Source: Lysinibacillus sphaericus OT4b.31
GTDB taxonomy: Bacteria; Bacillota; Bacilli; Bacillales_A; Planococcaceae
Length of the DNA: 64,000 bases
Direction of reading: 5' to 3'
Assembly (NCBI RefSeq): GCF_000392615.1
Contig: NZ_KB933398.1
Coordinates: 3,633,204-3,697,203, forward strand
Shown piece after piece: positions 41,790 to 51,144 of the stretch (position 1 is its first letter; each line of letters opens with the position of its first letter). The translations under genes were made by a program, and so were the position numbers. A model generated the notes under the pieces. It was not told the origin of the DNA, ran no database searches, and was given only the letters and a program-made list of their open reading frames with translations.

Positions 41790-44153
41790 TTATTGTGCCT
41801 TTAATAACAATGTCTTCCCCTTAATCTCTTTGTTCTTTACAAAAGTTTCATGATAATTCCCAATTGCCCAATCCTCCACTTGGTCTTGATACCACTTCGA
41901 TTTAACATGACCACTCTGCCCTGGACCAACGATATGATAGGCTGAGTTCAAATCACTTACATCCGCTATAAATCGCCAGGAAGCTCCGTGATCTACATTG
42001 CCATCTAGGTCATCATCGGCCGCCTGTACAGTGACTTTCGAACCGCCAATCGGTACCTTTTTAGCATTAAAGTATTTTGCTAGTATTGGTGACGCGCTTC
42101 CTAACGTGTGATCAAATGTAAGTTGATGGAAATCTCCCCATTGCCACTTGGAAGGTTTCTTGCCGAAACGCTCTTCAATTAGTGCTATCGATCGTTCTAA
42201 TGCTTCATATACAGCTGCATCCACACCACCCTGTTGTTCAATCCAAATACTCTTCTCGCCTGCATATGCTTTTCGCAATAGCTGATCCGTTATATTGTAT
42301 TTACCAGCCATCAGATTATACATATCTAGAGGCATTTCATCTTTAAAGAGTACTTCCTGCAATTGTTCCATTAGCGTATGGAAGACAAGTGGTGCGCTCG
42401 AATCTTTTGTATCCACCATATCCCATTCTTCCAGTAAGGCAATGACTTCTGCATATTTTTCATCCTGATCTTTTGCTTTTAACGACGTTAATAAATCTGG
42501 TAAAAACTCACGTGCATATAAATTATGTTGATCCATTTGTAAATTCATCATGTCTTCTACTGTTAGCGAATCATTGGCTTCTAACACTTCTTTAATACGC
42601 TCATAACGATACGGCTGTGCCCAGAAATCCGTTATATGATAAGGGTACTCCTCGCCGATAACTTCATTATTTGCAGTCGCAATAAATCCTTCCTTTGGAT
42701 TTACGACTGTTGGTAGTTCATCCCATGGGATAAAGCCTTCCCATCCATAGTCACTTGAATCACCCGGTACTGGTAACTGGCCTTCTCCCTGCCTGCGAAT
42801 CGGAATTTCACCATTTGCTTTATAAGCAATTGTGCCATCCTTAGAGGCAAAGATAAAGTTTTGCGCGGGTGCCTTAAAGTCTTCTAATGCCTTTTCAAAG
42901 TCATCCCATGAATTTGCCTTATTAAAGCCAAGTATCGCTCGCAGTTCTGCCGTAGATTGCAAAGCGGTCCATTGCATAGAAAACTGTGCTGATGGTTCCG
43001 TATCTTTAAATGCTAAATCGGTCATAATTGGCCCATGTCGTGTGACAATAACATCAAAATCTACTGTCTTTCCATCCTTCACCTTGATTGATTCATTACG
43101 TACCTCGGCCTGCTCCCACTCGCCATCATATTTGAACTGTGTTGGATTATCTGGATTCGGTATTTCAATATACAAATCTTGTACATCTGGACCTACATTT
43201 GTTACCCCCCAAGCAATATCATCGTTATGTCCTAAAATAATGCCAGGGATGCCTGCAAATATGACTCCACTAACATTTTGTTCAGGTGACTGAAGATGCA
43301 TTTGATACCAAATAGATGGCGTGCTTAAACCTAAGTGTGGATCATCTGCTAAAATCGGAAAACCTGACTTTGTTTTATCGCCTGATACAACCCAGTTATT
43401 ACTGCCATTAAATTCATTCGGCAATAGGTCAGCGTCAAATTGACCTGCTACCGCTACAGGGTTTGCTATGTTTGCCTCAATAATTGATGACGCGTTGTCA
43501 GGATACTTTATAAATAATTCCTTTGCCTTGTCTTCGTCGAAATGTTGTAAAGCCCAGTGACGGAAAGCAAGTGTATTCCAATTACCCCCTAAATCATATG
43601 CCATATATTTACCAATCGTTAGCGAATCTACAACGGACCATTCTTCCGGCTCATAACCTAGTAATGCGAATTCATAGCTTAATGTATTATTTTCCTTTGC
43701 CTGCTTAATAAAAGCGTTTACTCCTTCTGCAAACCATTCGAGTACCTGCTTGCTTTCTTCATCATAAGCAGCTAACGATTTTTCTGCTGCATCACGTAAG
43801 CTAAACGTACGGAAATGTTTGTCCGTATTAATTGTCGCCTCACCAATCACTTCTGATAATCGACCACTTGCCTGTCTACGCGCTAAATCCATTTGAAACA
43901 GTCGATCCTGTGCCTGAACGTAACCTTGTGCACGATATAAATCCGCATCTGTCTCTGCTAATATATGGGGAACTCCCTTATCATCCCTGGTAACAGTTAC
44001 ATCCTGATTAAGCACACTTACTGCAAGATCCCCTTCAATAACGGGCTTTGATTTATTCATAAACCATGTAAAGCCAATAAAGACTACGATTAGTGCAATT
44101 GCTAAAAAGCCAACAACACCAACGAGCCATTTTTTCCATATCTTTTTTTTCAC
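41790..44153 (-). CDS. Penicillin acylase family (S45) N-terminal-nucleophile hydrolase
   Basis: A 787-residue Ntn-hydrolase precursor. One N-terminal membrane anchor (WLVGVVGFLAIALIVVFIGFTWF) puts it outside the cell. The alpha-chain segment is followed by the autoprocessing site NEFNGSNNWVVSG, where cleavage before the Ser gives the catalytic beta chain. GIPGIILGHNDDIAWGVTNV and an Asn-containing motif follow. Relatives cleave amide bonds of beta-lactams or acyl-homoserine lactones; the substrate here is not predictable. The GTG at 44153 (AGGGGG 9 nt upstream) is preferred over 44192. Confidence 0.9.
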   Translation of the reverse strand: MKKKIWKKWLVGVVGFLAIALIVVFIGFTWFMNKSKPVIEGDLAVSVLNQDVTVTRDDKGVPHILAETDADLYRAQGYVQAQDRLFQMDLARRQASGRLSEVIGEATINTDKHFRTFSLRDAAEKSLAAYDEESKQVLEWFAEGVNAFIKQAKENNTLSYEFALLGYEPEEWSVVDSLTIGKYMAYDLGGNWNTLAFRHWALQHFDEDKAKELFIKYPDNASSIIEANIANPVAVAGQFDADLLPNEFNGSNNWVVSGDKTKSGFPILADDPHLGLSTPSIWYQMHLQSPEQNVSGVIFAGIPGIILGHNDDIAWGVTNVGPDVQDLYIEIPNPDNPTQFKYDGEWEQAEVRNESIKVKDGKTVDFDVIVTRHGPIMTDLAFKDTEPSAQFSMQWTALQSTAELRAILGFNKANSWDDFEKALEDFKAPAQNFIFASKDGTIAYKANGEIPIRRQGEGQLPVPGDSSDYGWEGFIPWDELPTVVNPKEGFIATANNEVIGEEYPYHITDFWAQPYRYERIKEVLEANDSLTVEDMMNLQMDQHNLYAREFLPDLLTSLKAKDQDEKYAEVIALLEEWDMVDTKDSSAPLVFHTLMEQLQEVLFKDEMPLDMYNLMAGKYNITDQLLRKAYAGEKSIWIEQQGGVDAAVYEALERSIALIEERFGKKPSKWQWGDFHQLTFDHTLGSASPILAKYFNAKKVPIGGSKVTVQAADDDLDGNVDHGASWRFIADVSDLNSAYHIVGPGQSGHVKSKWYQDQVEDWAIGNYHETFVKNKEIKGKTLLLKAQ

Positions 44154-44342
44154 AACGACAAACCCCCTCTTAAGCAATATATTCTTTAGCAAGCTTTGTA
44201 AATCCTTTTCAACAAGATAAAAGCTGATTTTTCTAGCGAATTTCGTTGTTTTTTAATAGAAAATCCCCTTGATATATAGAAATCCAAAATCCCACTGTAC
44301 ATAAAATAGTAGATAGTAAATTATTTCCTGTACTACAGAAAT

Positions 44343-44379
44343 ATAAAAAAAATCGCATTTCCCACTGGAAGTACGATTT
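44343..44379 (-). terminator. terminator after exoA
   Basis: AAATCG at 44350-44355 pairs with CGATTT at 44374-44379, with an inner TTCC/GGAA arm. A long T-run follows on the minus strand. Confidence 0.8.
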
Positions 44380-44390
44380 CTTCTTAGATA

Positions 44391-45146
44391 TTAATAATCG
44401 AGTTGTAATTCAATTGGACAATGATCACTACCCAAAATATGCGAATGGATTGTCGCAACGTCAATTTGTTCTTTCAATCGTTCAGATACAATAAAATAAT
44501 CAATGCGCCAACCAATATTTCGCTCACGCACTTTATTCATATAGGACCACCATGTATAATGATCCGTCTCATTTGGATGCTTGAAGCGGAAAGAATCTAT
44601 AAATCCACTTGCTAAAAGCTCGGTCATTTTAGCACGTTCTTCATATGTAAACCCTGAATTGCCAATATTTGATTTTGCATTTTTTAAATCTATGTCCGTA
44701 TGTGCGACGTTCAAATCTCCACAGTACACGATAGTCTTTTTAGCATCAAGTTCTTTTAAATACAGGGCTAAACGGTTCTCCCAATCCAGGCGAATGGGTA
44801 ATCTCGCTAAATCACGCTGCGAATTCGGTGTATAGACGTTAACTAAATAAAAGTTTTCATATTCTAACGTAATTATTCGTCCCTCTTCCTGTGACTTATC
44901 TTCACCGACACCATAATGTACTGAAAGAGGTTTATGTTTTGTAAAAATAGCTGTACCTGAGTAGCCCTTTTTCACAGCATAATTCCAATATTGTTCATAA
45001 CCTTCTAGTGAAAGCTCAACTTGTCCCTCTTGACACTTCGACTCCTGAATACAGAAAAAGTCTGCATCTACTTCATTGAAGAAATCTAAAAAGCCTTTGC
45101 TCATGCAAGCGCGGATTCCATTGACATTCCATGATATAAATTTCAT
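44391..45146 (-). CDS. exoA: Exodeoxyribonuclease III / AP endonuclease ExoA
   Basis: A 251-residue base-excision repair nuclease. Catalytic blocks are SWNVNGIRA (Asn), CIQESKCQ (Glu), VYTPNSQRDLARLPIRLDWE, CGDLNVAHTDIDL (Asp/Asn), RIDYFIVSERLK and GSDHCPIEL (Asp-His). It cuts 5' to abasic sites. AGGGGTG lies 7 nt before the ATG and directly follows the murB terminator's T-run. Confidence 0.96.
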   Translation of the reverse strand: MKFISWNVNGIRACMSKGFLDFFNEVDADFFCIQESKCQEGQVELSLEGYEQYWNYAVKKGYSGTAIFTKHKPLSVHYGVGEDKSQEEGRIITLEYENFYLVNVYTPNSQRDLARLPIRLDWENRLALYLKELDAKKTIVYCGDLNVAHTDIDLKNAKSNIGNSGFTYEERAKMTELLASGFIDSFRFKHPNETDHYTWWSYMNKVRERNIGWRIDYFIVSERLKEQIDVATIHSHILGSDHCPIELQLDY

Positions 45147-45162
45147 AGTTTTGCACCCCTAG

Positions 45163-45191
45163 AAAACGCCCCTCGCCTTTAGCGAAGAGCG
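45163..45191 (-). terminator. terminator after murB, abutting exoA ribosome site
   Basis: On the minus strand, CGCTCTTCGC pairs with GGCGAGGGGCG (with wobbles), then TTTTC. The exoA ribosome site follows at once. Confidence 0.75.
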
Positions 45192-45206
45192 CCATGTATA
45201 ATTTTC

Positions 45207-46121
45207 TTATATATCGTCGCCGACTATTTTCACTTCAGTTTCTAAGTCGATGCCATACTTTTCTTTGACCGCCCGTTGCACCATTTGAATAGTTGCAATG
45301 TAATCAGTGGCCGTTGCATTTCCTTTATTCACGATAAAGCCCGCATGCTTGGTCGATACTTCTGCACCCCCCACGCCTTTTCCCTGCAGACCACTATCCT
45401 GTATAAGCTTGCCTGCGAAATGACCTGGAGGACGTTTAAAGACACTACCAGCAGATGGGTATTCTAATGGCTGTTTAGATTCACGCTGGTACGTTAAATC
45501 AGCAATTTTCGCGTCAATTTCTTCCTGAACGCCTTGCGTTAACTGAAATTCCGATGACAGTACATAATAACCCTTCTTAGCAATGATACTTTTGCGGTAG
45601 CCGAGTTCTAGTTCTTCTTTTGATAATATTACAATGTCGCCTTCTTTTGTTAAAACTTTAGAAGAAATAATAATATCCTTAATTTCACCACCATATGCAC
45701 CTGCGTTCATCGCCATAGCTCCACCAATGGAGCCAGGAATCCCACATGCAAATTCAAAGCCTGTTAGGGATGCGGTTGCTGCCAGCTTGGACACGTCCTT
45801 AATGAGGGCACCACTTTGTGCATGTACATAATCACCGTTAATGTGAATTTCATCTAGATGTGCAAATGTGACAACTATTCCACGTAAGCCGCCATCACGG
45901 ACGACCATATTGGAGCCATTACCTAGCATTAATAATGGAATATTATTTGTATGAGCATAGCGAATAACAGCTGCCGCTTCATTCTCCGTTTCAGGTAGAA
46001 CAAACACATCCGCCTTGCCACCTAATTTTGTCATTGTATATTGTTGTAATGATTCGTCTAACTTAATATTGGCTGGATTAATGGTTTGCGCTAAATCCGT
46101 CGCCCATTGTTCTTTTGTCAT
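45207..46121 (-). CDS. murB: UDP-N-acetylenolpyruvoylglucosamine reductase MurB
   Basis: A 304-residue FAD enzyme that reduces the enolpyruvyl group to give UDP-MurNAc. FAD-binding blocks are LGNGSNMVVRDGGLRGIVV and GIPGSIGGAMAMNAGAYGGE. YPSAGSVFKRPPGHFAGKLI has the catalytic Ser and marks the type II (Gram-positive) form. AAAGGA precedes the ATG. It adds another early cell-wall step to those in the window. Confidence 0.97.
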   Translation of the reverse strand: MTKEQWATDLAQTINPANIKLDESLQQYTMTKLGGKADVFVLPETENEAAAVIRYAHTNNIPLLMLGNGSNMVVRDGGLRGIVVTFAHLDEIHINGDYVHAQSGALIKDVSKLAATASLTGFEFACGIPGSIGGAMAMNAGAYGGEIKDIIISSKVLTKEGDIVILSKEELELGYRKSIIAKKGYYVLSSEFQLTQGVQEEIDAKIADLTYQRESKQPLEYPSAGSVFKRPPGHFAGKLIQDSGLQGKGVGGAEVSTKHAGFIVNKGNATATDYIATIQMVQRAVKEKYGIDLETEVKIVGDDI

Positions 46122-46209
46122 GAGAGCTAATTCCTTTCTAACGTCCTTCTTACTTACACTAGTATGGATTTAGAACCTCGATTTGACAAGTAAAATGAAG
46201 GGTAATTTT

Positions 46210-46300
46210 CCCGCATTAACGGGCAGTAAGATACCTTTTACATAGCTACTTCATAACGATTTAAAAATACATAGTCATTCTAACTGCCCGTAAATGCCCG
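46210..46300. repeat. Inverted repeat with 22-bp arms
   Basis: 46210-46231 and 46279-46300 are inverted copies with few mismatches; the shared core is ACGGGCAGT. The loop is 47 nt. It lies between murB and the HxlR gene. Each arm also has a small internal CCCG/CGGG pairing. It may be a mobile or RNA element. Confidence 0.5.
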
Positions 46301-46352
46301 ATTCGTTCAACTAAACCATCAATGATAAAATTGATATCACTGATGGCAGTGT

Positions 46353-46658
46353 TTATAACCAGCCACTTGCCCAAGTTTCAATATTGCGAATAGCACCTTC
46401 CAACGCTTGACCTTTATCCGTTAAAGAATATTCTACACGCACTGGTACCTCTGAATATACTTTTCGTTCAACAAGCCCTTCTTTTTCAAGCTCCTTTAAA
46501 CGTTCTGATAATAAACGACCACTTACAGGTAATGCAGACTCAATTTCATTGAAGCGTTGGGGGCCGTCTAATAATTGATATAAGATTAGTCCTGTCCAGC
46601 GTTTACCGATTAAATCCATAGCTTTAGCTAAACGAGGACATAAAGTTGTCTCATTCAT
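46353..46658 (-). CDS. HxlR-family regulator, YodB/CatR-like
   Basis: A 101-residue winged-helix regulator: LCPRLAKAMDLIGKRWTGLILYQLLDGPQRFNEIE, RLLSERLKELEKEGLVERKVY, EVPVRVEYSLTDKG. The Cys near residue 7, just before PRLAKAM, matches the redox-sensing Cys of B. subtilis YodB and CatR. These repress quinone-detoxification genes and are inactivated by quinones or diamide. GAGGTG lies 6 nt before the ATG at 46658. It is divergent from a broken VOC dioxygenase-type gene, its likely former target. Confidence 0.87.
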   Translation of the reverse strand: MNETTLCPRLAKAMDLIGKRWTGLILYQLLDGPQRFNEIESALPVSGRLLSERLKELEKEGLVERKVYSEVPVRVEYSLTDKGQALEGAIRNIETWASGWL

Positions 46659-46694
46659 ATTTTTCACCTCTTATGTATTCTATTGTAACGATTT

Positions 46695-46731
46695 CTTAAG
46701 TAAAAGTAAATTTTAAGTAACTTATTTACTT
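46695..46731. promoter_or_regulatory. Candidate HxlR operator repeats
   Basis: TTAAGTAAAAGTAA (from 46696), then AAGTAA-CTTAT-TTACTT (46715-46731) as an inverted repeat, in the divergent spacer between the HxlR gene and the VOC pseudogene. HxlR proteins bind such inverted repeats near their promoters. Assignment is by position only. Confidence 0.45.
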
Positions 46732-46800
46732 GACGTAATTTGTTTACTATTTTATATTTAATTACAAAAAGTAACTTTAAGTTTGGAGGATATTTCTTAT

Positions 46801-47382
46801 ATGTCTTTTAAAATTGATACAAAATTAGAGCTTGAGCATTTACACCTAGGCTTTTTATTTGAATGATCCGGAGGGTAACGGCATAGAAATTTACCGTGAC
46901 CGCCATCGTTCTGAATGGATAAGTGATGGTAACGGTGGCCTTGTTACAGGAACAGAGGGAGTCGATATAGAAGATATAATGGCTCATTATGACCGCCATC
47001 GTCCATGGGTAGGTTTCCCTAAAGGCACTGTACTAGGTCATATACACCTAAATGTGAGCGTGTTAAATATACAACAACTTACTTCTATATAGATGCACTT
47101 GGTTTCGATATTATGACTAGCTTCCATGATAGTGCGCTATTCATTTCCGCTGGAGGCTATCATCACCATATCGCAGTAAATACATGGCAAGGAGTCGGAA
47201 CACAAGTACCACCAGAACAAACAACAGGTTTACTAAGTTACACGTTTTCACTTTCTTCTCAGGCAGAATTTCAAAAGCTTATAGCCAATTTGAACAAGCA
47301 TCAAGTGAAATATACATTAGATAATAGCCGCTTAATTGTTTTGGATTTTAATAATGATGCCATGAATTTTTACGTTCGATAG
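46801..47382 (+). pseudogene. Broken VOC-family (CatE-like) dioxygenase gene
   Basis: Three pieces of one two-domain vicinal-oxygen-chelate protein. Piece 1 (46801-46863) reads MSFKIDTKLELEHLHL and then stops. Piece 2, in another frame from about 46859, has NDPEGNGIEIYRDRH and HDRHRPWVGFP-type sequence to VLGHIHLNVS. Piece 3 (after about 47075) reads TTYFYIDALGFDIM and GGYHHHIAVNTWQG to the end. Most of the first VOC domain is deleted, and two frame shifts are present. An intact relative would be about 285 residues. GGAGG still precedes the ATG. Confidence 0.8.
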
Positions 47383-47522
47383 TATTTTTAATAATTATAA
47401 ATATTCACAAAGCACACTATATTTAGTGTCATATTTTATCTCTTTTACTAAAAACTCATTGAACTAACAAATTTTTTAATTTATTATTCGTGTAAGATGC
47501 TGTTTTTAGGGGGGACCTTCCA

Positions 47523-48050
47523 ATGAAAAAATATGCTATTGATTATAGTCACTCAACGATCGGTTTTTCCGTTCGACATATGATGATATCGCAAATTCAT
47601 GGAACTTTTGAATCTTATCATGCCGAACTTGCCGTGTCCGATATTGTACAAATACAAGATGCCAAGATATCATTCTCGCTCATTGTTGCCAGTGTTTCGA
47701 CCAAAAATTTTGATCGTGATGTTCACCTTGTATCACCTGATTTCTTTGATGCTGATGTCTATCCGAAAATTCACTTTGAGTCTACATATATTGAAAAACT
47801 GGAAAATAACAAATTTGCTATTCACGGAGATTTAACGATTAAAAACATTACGAAGGCCGTCGTCTTCACAACCGTTTACATTGGAAGTAGCATGAATCCA
47901 TGGGCACAAGAAGTACATGGATTTCAATCAAGATCAAAAATTGACCGTAGAGATTTTAATTTAGTATATAATGCACTCCTCGAAACAGGCGGTGTATTAA
48001 TCAGTGATGAAATTGATATAGTAGTAGATCTTGAAATAAATCTACTTTAA
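47523..48050 (+). CDS. YceI-family lipid-binding protein
   Basis: A 175-residue lipocalin-like beta-barrel. Family blocks are YSHSTIGFSVRHMMISQIHGTFESY, FFDADVYPKIHFESTYIEKL and IHGDLTIKNITKAVVF. YceI proteins bind polyprenoid-type lipids. No signal peptide is present, so it is cytoplasmic. GGGGGGA precedes the ATG. It is followed by a DUF2500 gene 33 nt on, likely one operon. Confidence 0.93.
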   Translation: MKKYAIDYSHSTIGFSVRHMMISQIHGTFESYHAELAVSDIVQIQDAKISFSLIVASVSTKNFDRDVHLVSPDFFDADVYPKIHFESTYIEKLENNKFAIHGDLTIKNITKAVVFTTVYIGSSMNPWAQEVHGFQSRSKIDRRDFNLVYNALLETGGVLISDEIDIVVDLEINLL

Positions 48051-48083
48051 CAGCTTGAGTCTTTATGAATAGGAGGTTGATTA

Positions 48084-48452
48084 ATGCTATGGTTTGATGG
48101 CTTTAATTTTGCATCGATTTTTATTTCGATAATCTTTATCATGGTCTTTGGAACATTTGCATTTGTTATCATTAACGGCGTCAGACAATGGTCTAAAAAT
48201 AATGCAGCACCGGTTTTAACCGTGCCAGCTAGAATCGTAACAAAGCGTACAAATACAAGGGGCGGTAGCGGCAACTCTGGTGCGCACACTTCTTACTATG
48301 TAACTTTTGAAGTACAGAGTGGTGATCGTATAGAGTTAAAGCTAAATGGTAGTGAATATGGACTGTTGGCAGATGGCGACTTTGGTTTATTAACATTTCA
48401 AGGAACTCGTTTTCAAACATTTGAGCGACACAAAAAGGAGAGCAGCGATTGA
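48084..48452 (+). CDS. DUF2500 membrane protein
   Basis: A 122-residue protein. One N-terminal membrane span (about residues 10-32) is followed by a DUF2500 domain (VPARIVTKRTNTRGGSG, TSYYVTFEVQSGDRIELKLNGSEYGLLADGDFG). The glycine/serine loop carries the family's usual spacer. Function unknown. AGGAGGTTGATTA precedes the ATG, and the stop lies within a bidirectional terminator. Confidence 0.85.
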   Translation: MLWFDGFNFASIFISIIFIMVFGTFAFVIINGVRQWSKNNAAPVLTVPARIVTKRTNTRGGSGNSGAHTSYYVTFEVQSGDRIELKLNGSEYGLLADGDFGLLTFQGTRFQTFERHKKESSD

Positions 48453-48472
48453 TATCGCACTCTCCTTTTTGC
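48432..48472. terminator. bidirectional terminator, DUF2500 / SLH nucleotidase
   Basis: AAAAAGGAGAG at 48432-48442 pairs exactly with CTCTCCTTTTT at 48460-48470, between convergent genes. Confidence 0.92.
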
Positions 48473-48475
48473 TAT

Positions 48476-50839
48476 TTATTTGATTAAATATTTTCCAAAT
48501 CCAGCTTCTTCAGCATCACCAAGATACTCTATGTTACTGCCAGCTGGAATGATTTTCTGTGCATCCTTTGCAGAAAGGTAAATAACTTTTGTATTCGCCG
48601 GGAATGGTGCAAATGACCAATTGTTGTCCGCAGCAGGATTAATTGTTTTATTTGCCATGATGTAGTCAATCACTGCTTGACGATTTTCATATGCATAGTT
48701 TGTTACATTCGAGCCGTCTGTATTTTTGAATGTCGCCCCGTAAGAGCCACCTACACGATAGTTGTTCGTAATGATGATAAACTCTTGGTTCACATCAATC
48801 GGTTTACCGTTGTATTGTACATTTTTAATACGATTCGCTTTTTCGTCCACTAACTGACCACGACGATCGTATTTTGCAGGCGATGTCACATCAATTTGAT
48901 ATGTTAAACCGTCTAAAACGTCAAAATTATAAGAACGTGCTTCTGCGTCAATAATATTTTGCTCTTCTGCTTTATTTGGATCAATTGTTGTGAAGATACC
49001 TGCAGCCATTTCTAACCATTCGATCGCTTGTGCACCCGTTACTTTGATAGTTGCAACAGTGTTGTCGTAATGATAGATATCTGCCATATTTTTTATGGCA
49101 AGTGGCCCTACAGGAATGTTTGTGTAGTCGTCTGGATTATTTCTTGAACCTGCCTTAAAAGGTGCACCAGCAGAAAGGATTGGTGTATTCTCATCAGCCG
49201 TACCCTTTAATTCTTTTTCAATATACCATTGTTGTGCTTGTGTCACGATTTGAATCGATGAATCATCTTGAACCATAGAGAAATAGCTGTGTATTGGTGC
49301 AGTTGTCTCACCAACAGCTTGGCGGATGTACGTTAATGTACCTTCGTGCGCTTCTTTTATAGCATTTAACACTGTTTGAGATGGTTGTAAGCCTTCTTGT
49401 TTAATAGAACGAAGAGCCCCTTGTCCATTTACCACCACCCATTTAGAGCCTTGTTGCTCTAATTTCAAGTCAATAACGCCAAGGTGGCTACCATAACTTC
49501 CTGCCATTACTGTAGGAACACCGTTAATCGTTCCTTTTTCTTGATCAACATTTTTAAGATCTTTATAATCACCTGGGAATGTTAGATGTGAGTGACCTGT
49601 TATTAAGGCATCAATACCTTCAATAGCAGCAATTTGGTAACCGACATTCTCAGCACCTGCTTCATACGTATCTCCACCAATACCTGAGTGAGAAAGCACA
49701 ACAATCACATCTGCTCCTGCTTTTTGTATTTCTGGTACCACTTCTTTGATTGCTTCCACAGGTTCTTGCATCTCTACCTTACCTGCAAGATGAATGGCAT
49801 CCCATTCAACAATTTTCGTAGGTACGATTCCTGTTACACCCACTTTAATAGTATGTTTTTTCCCTGTGTTATCCAGCACTTCTTTATCCATAATTACATA
49901 AGGCGTGTACATATGCTTTTTTGTTTTTGCGTCATATGCATTTGCATTAACGACCGGATATTTTGCATCATTTAATACTTCACTTAAGAAATCTAATCCA
50001 TAGTTGAATTCGTGATTCCCTAAAGTTCCACCATCATATTTCAGCGCATTTAGTGACGCAATAGCTGGATGAACCTCGCCTGGTTTTAAGACGTTTTCTA
50101 ACGCTTTATATGAACCAAGAGGTGTCCCTTGAATTAAATCACCATTATCAAATAATAATGTATTTGGGTTTTCTGCTCTTGCTTGCTCTATTAAGGCTGC
50201 AGTGTTTGCTAAACCGACATCAGCGGATTCAGCATCTAAAAAATAATTATAGTTTGCTAAATTCGTATGAATATCAGTTGTGCCTAAAATTTGAAGATCA
50301 ACTGTAGTCGCTTTTACAGGCACTTTGTATTCTGCTACAAAGCGTTCTACAATACTTTGCATTTGTTCAGTTGTCACATAGTCACGTGGACGAATTGTAT
50401 CGTCTTCGAAACCTTGTAAGATATTTGCCGCGACTGCATTTGCTAGGTCTTGCTTATGTGTCTCAGCAATTTTATCTGCATCCTTGAATTTATCTAACTC
50501 TGCCAACGATGCCTTTTCAGTTACTAATCCACGTGCAGATATAACAAATGCTTGTTGACGTGTTAATTTATCATTCGGATCAAATGATGTTGCTGTTTTG
50601 CCTTTGATAAGCTTTAGTTCTAGTGCTTTTTCAACATAAGGAGCTAACTCCTTTGGTACATCAGTAAAAGCAAGTGTAGAACCATCTCCTAACTCGACAT
50701 TCAAGCTTTCTACTAATTCTTTCACGTAGTCTCCACGTGTCACATCATTCGATGTAGCGTTTGCAGATAGTCCCCCTGGGAAGACTGTGAAGAGAATTAA
50801 TAACATTGCTAAAAAATTAGTAATTAATTTCTTATTCAT
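48476..50839 (-). CDS. SLH-anchored 2',3'-cyclic phosphodiesterase/3'-nucleotidase
   Basis: A 787-residue exported enzyme. A signal peptide (FLAMLLILFTVFPGGLSANA) is followed by S-layer-homology repeats (about residues 30-170, with LAFTDVPKELAPYVEKALEL and ILQGFEDDTIRPRDYVTTEQ). The calcineurin-like domain has metal motifs LGTTDIHTNL, DNGDLIQGTP, GTLGNHEFNYGLD and VVLSHSGIGG/ITGHSHL. The C-terminal 5'-nucleotidase domain has ILSAGAPFKAG and NNYRVGGSYG. This is the YfkN/CpdB group with the wall sorting signal replaced by SLH domains. It scavenges extracellular nucleotides. Confidence 0.93.
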   Translation of the reverse strand: MNKKLITNFLAMLLILFTVFPGGLSANATSNDVTRGDYVKELVESLNVELGDGSTLAFTDVPKELAPYVEKALELKLIKGKTATSFDPNDKLTRQQAFVISARGLVTEKASLAELDKFKDADKIAETHKQDLANAVAANILQGFEDDTIRPRDYVTTEQMQSIVERFVAEYKVPVKATTVDLQILGTTDIHTNLANYNYFLDAESADVGLANTAALIEQARAENPNTLLFDNGDLIQGTPLGSYKALENVLKPGEVHPAIASLNALKYDGGTLGNHEFNYGLDFLSEVLNDAKYPVVNANAYDAKTKKHMYTPYVIMDKEVLDNTGKKHTIKVGVTGIVPTKIVEWDAIHLAGKVEMQEPVEAIKEVVPEIQKAGADVIVVLSHSGIGGDTYEAGAENVGYQIAAIEGIDALITGHSHLTFPGDYKDLKNVDQEKGTINGVPTVMAGSYGSHLGVIDLKLEQQGSKWVVVNGQGALRSIKQEGLQPSQTVLNAIKEAHEGTLTYIRQAVGETTAPIHSYFSMVQDDSSIQIVTQAQQWYIEKELKGTADENTPILSAGAPFKAGSRNNPDDYTNIPVGPLAIKNMADIYHYDNTVATIKVTGAQAIEWLEMAAGIFTTIDPNKAEEQNIIDAEARSYNFDVLDGLTYQIDVTSPAKYDRRGQLVDEKANRIKNVQYNGKPIDVNQEFIIITNNYRVGGSYGATFKNTDGSNVTNYAYENRQAVIDYIMANKTINPAADNNWSFAPFPANTKVIYLSAKDAQKIIPAGSNIEYLGDAEEAGFGKYLIK

Positions 50840-51095
50840 GTAACGACCCCCTTATTAATCTAATATTTTCCTACGGTTTCTATTATATTATACTAACAAG
50901 TGATTTAACTGAATATTTAGACCTAATTGTATGTACTTTTAAACTAATAGCACAACACTTTACTAATATATAATATATATTTATTATCTATTAACTATTC
51001 ACTATCACAGGATGTTTTTTTTTGTAAAATTCTAATAAGTGCACAGTATCAATATGTCAGCCCTTCATTCCTCTACCAGACCTCTACTTAGCCAA

Positions 51096-51126
51096 TAAAA
51101 AAAGCCCCCTCAAAACCGAGAGAACT
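51096..51126 (-). terminator. terminator after azoR
   Basis: On the minus strand AGTTCTCTC pairs with GAGGGGGCT (several G-U), then seven T. The remaining 50840-51095 is AT-rich DNA upstream of the SLH nucleotidase gene, without a gene. Confidence 0.75.
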
Positions 51127-51144
51127 TTTAATAAAAATAAATGA

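Noticed and set aside
46808-46999. Minus-strand 63-codon frame over the VOC pseudogene.
   Set aside because: Antisense shadow of a clearly homologous but broken plus-strand gene.
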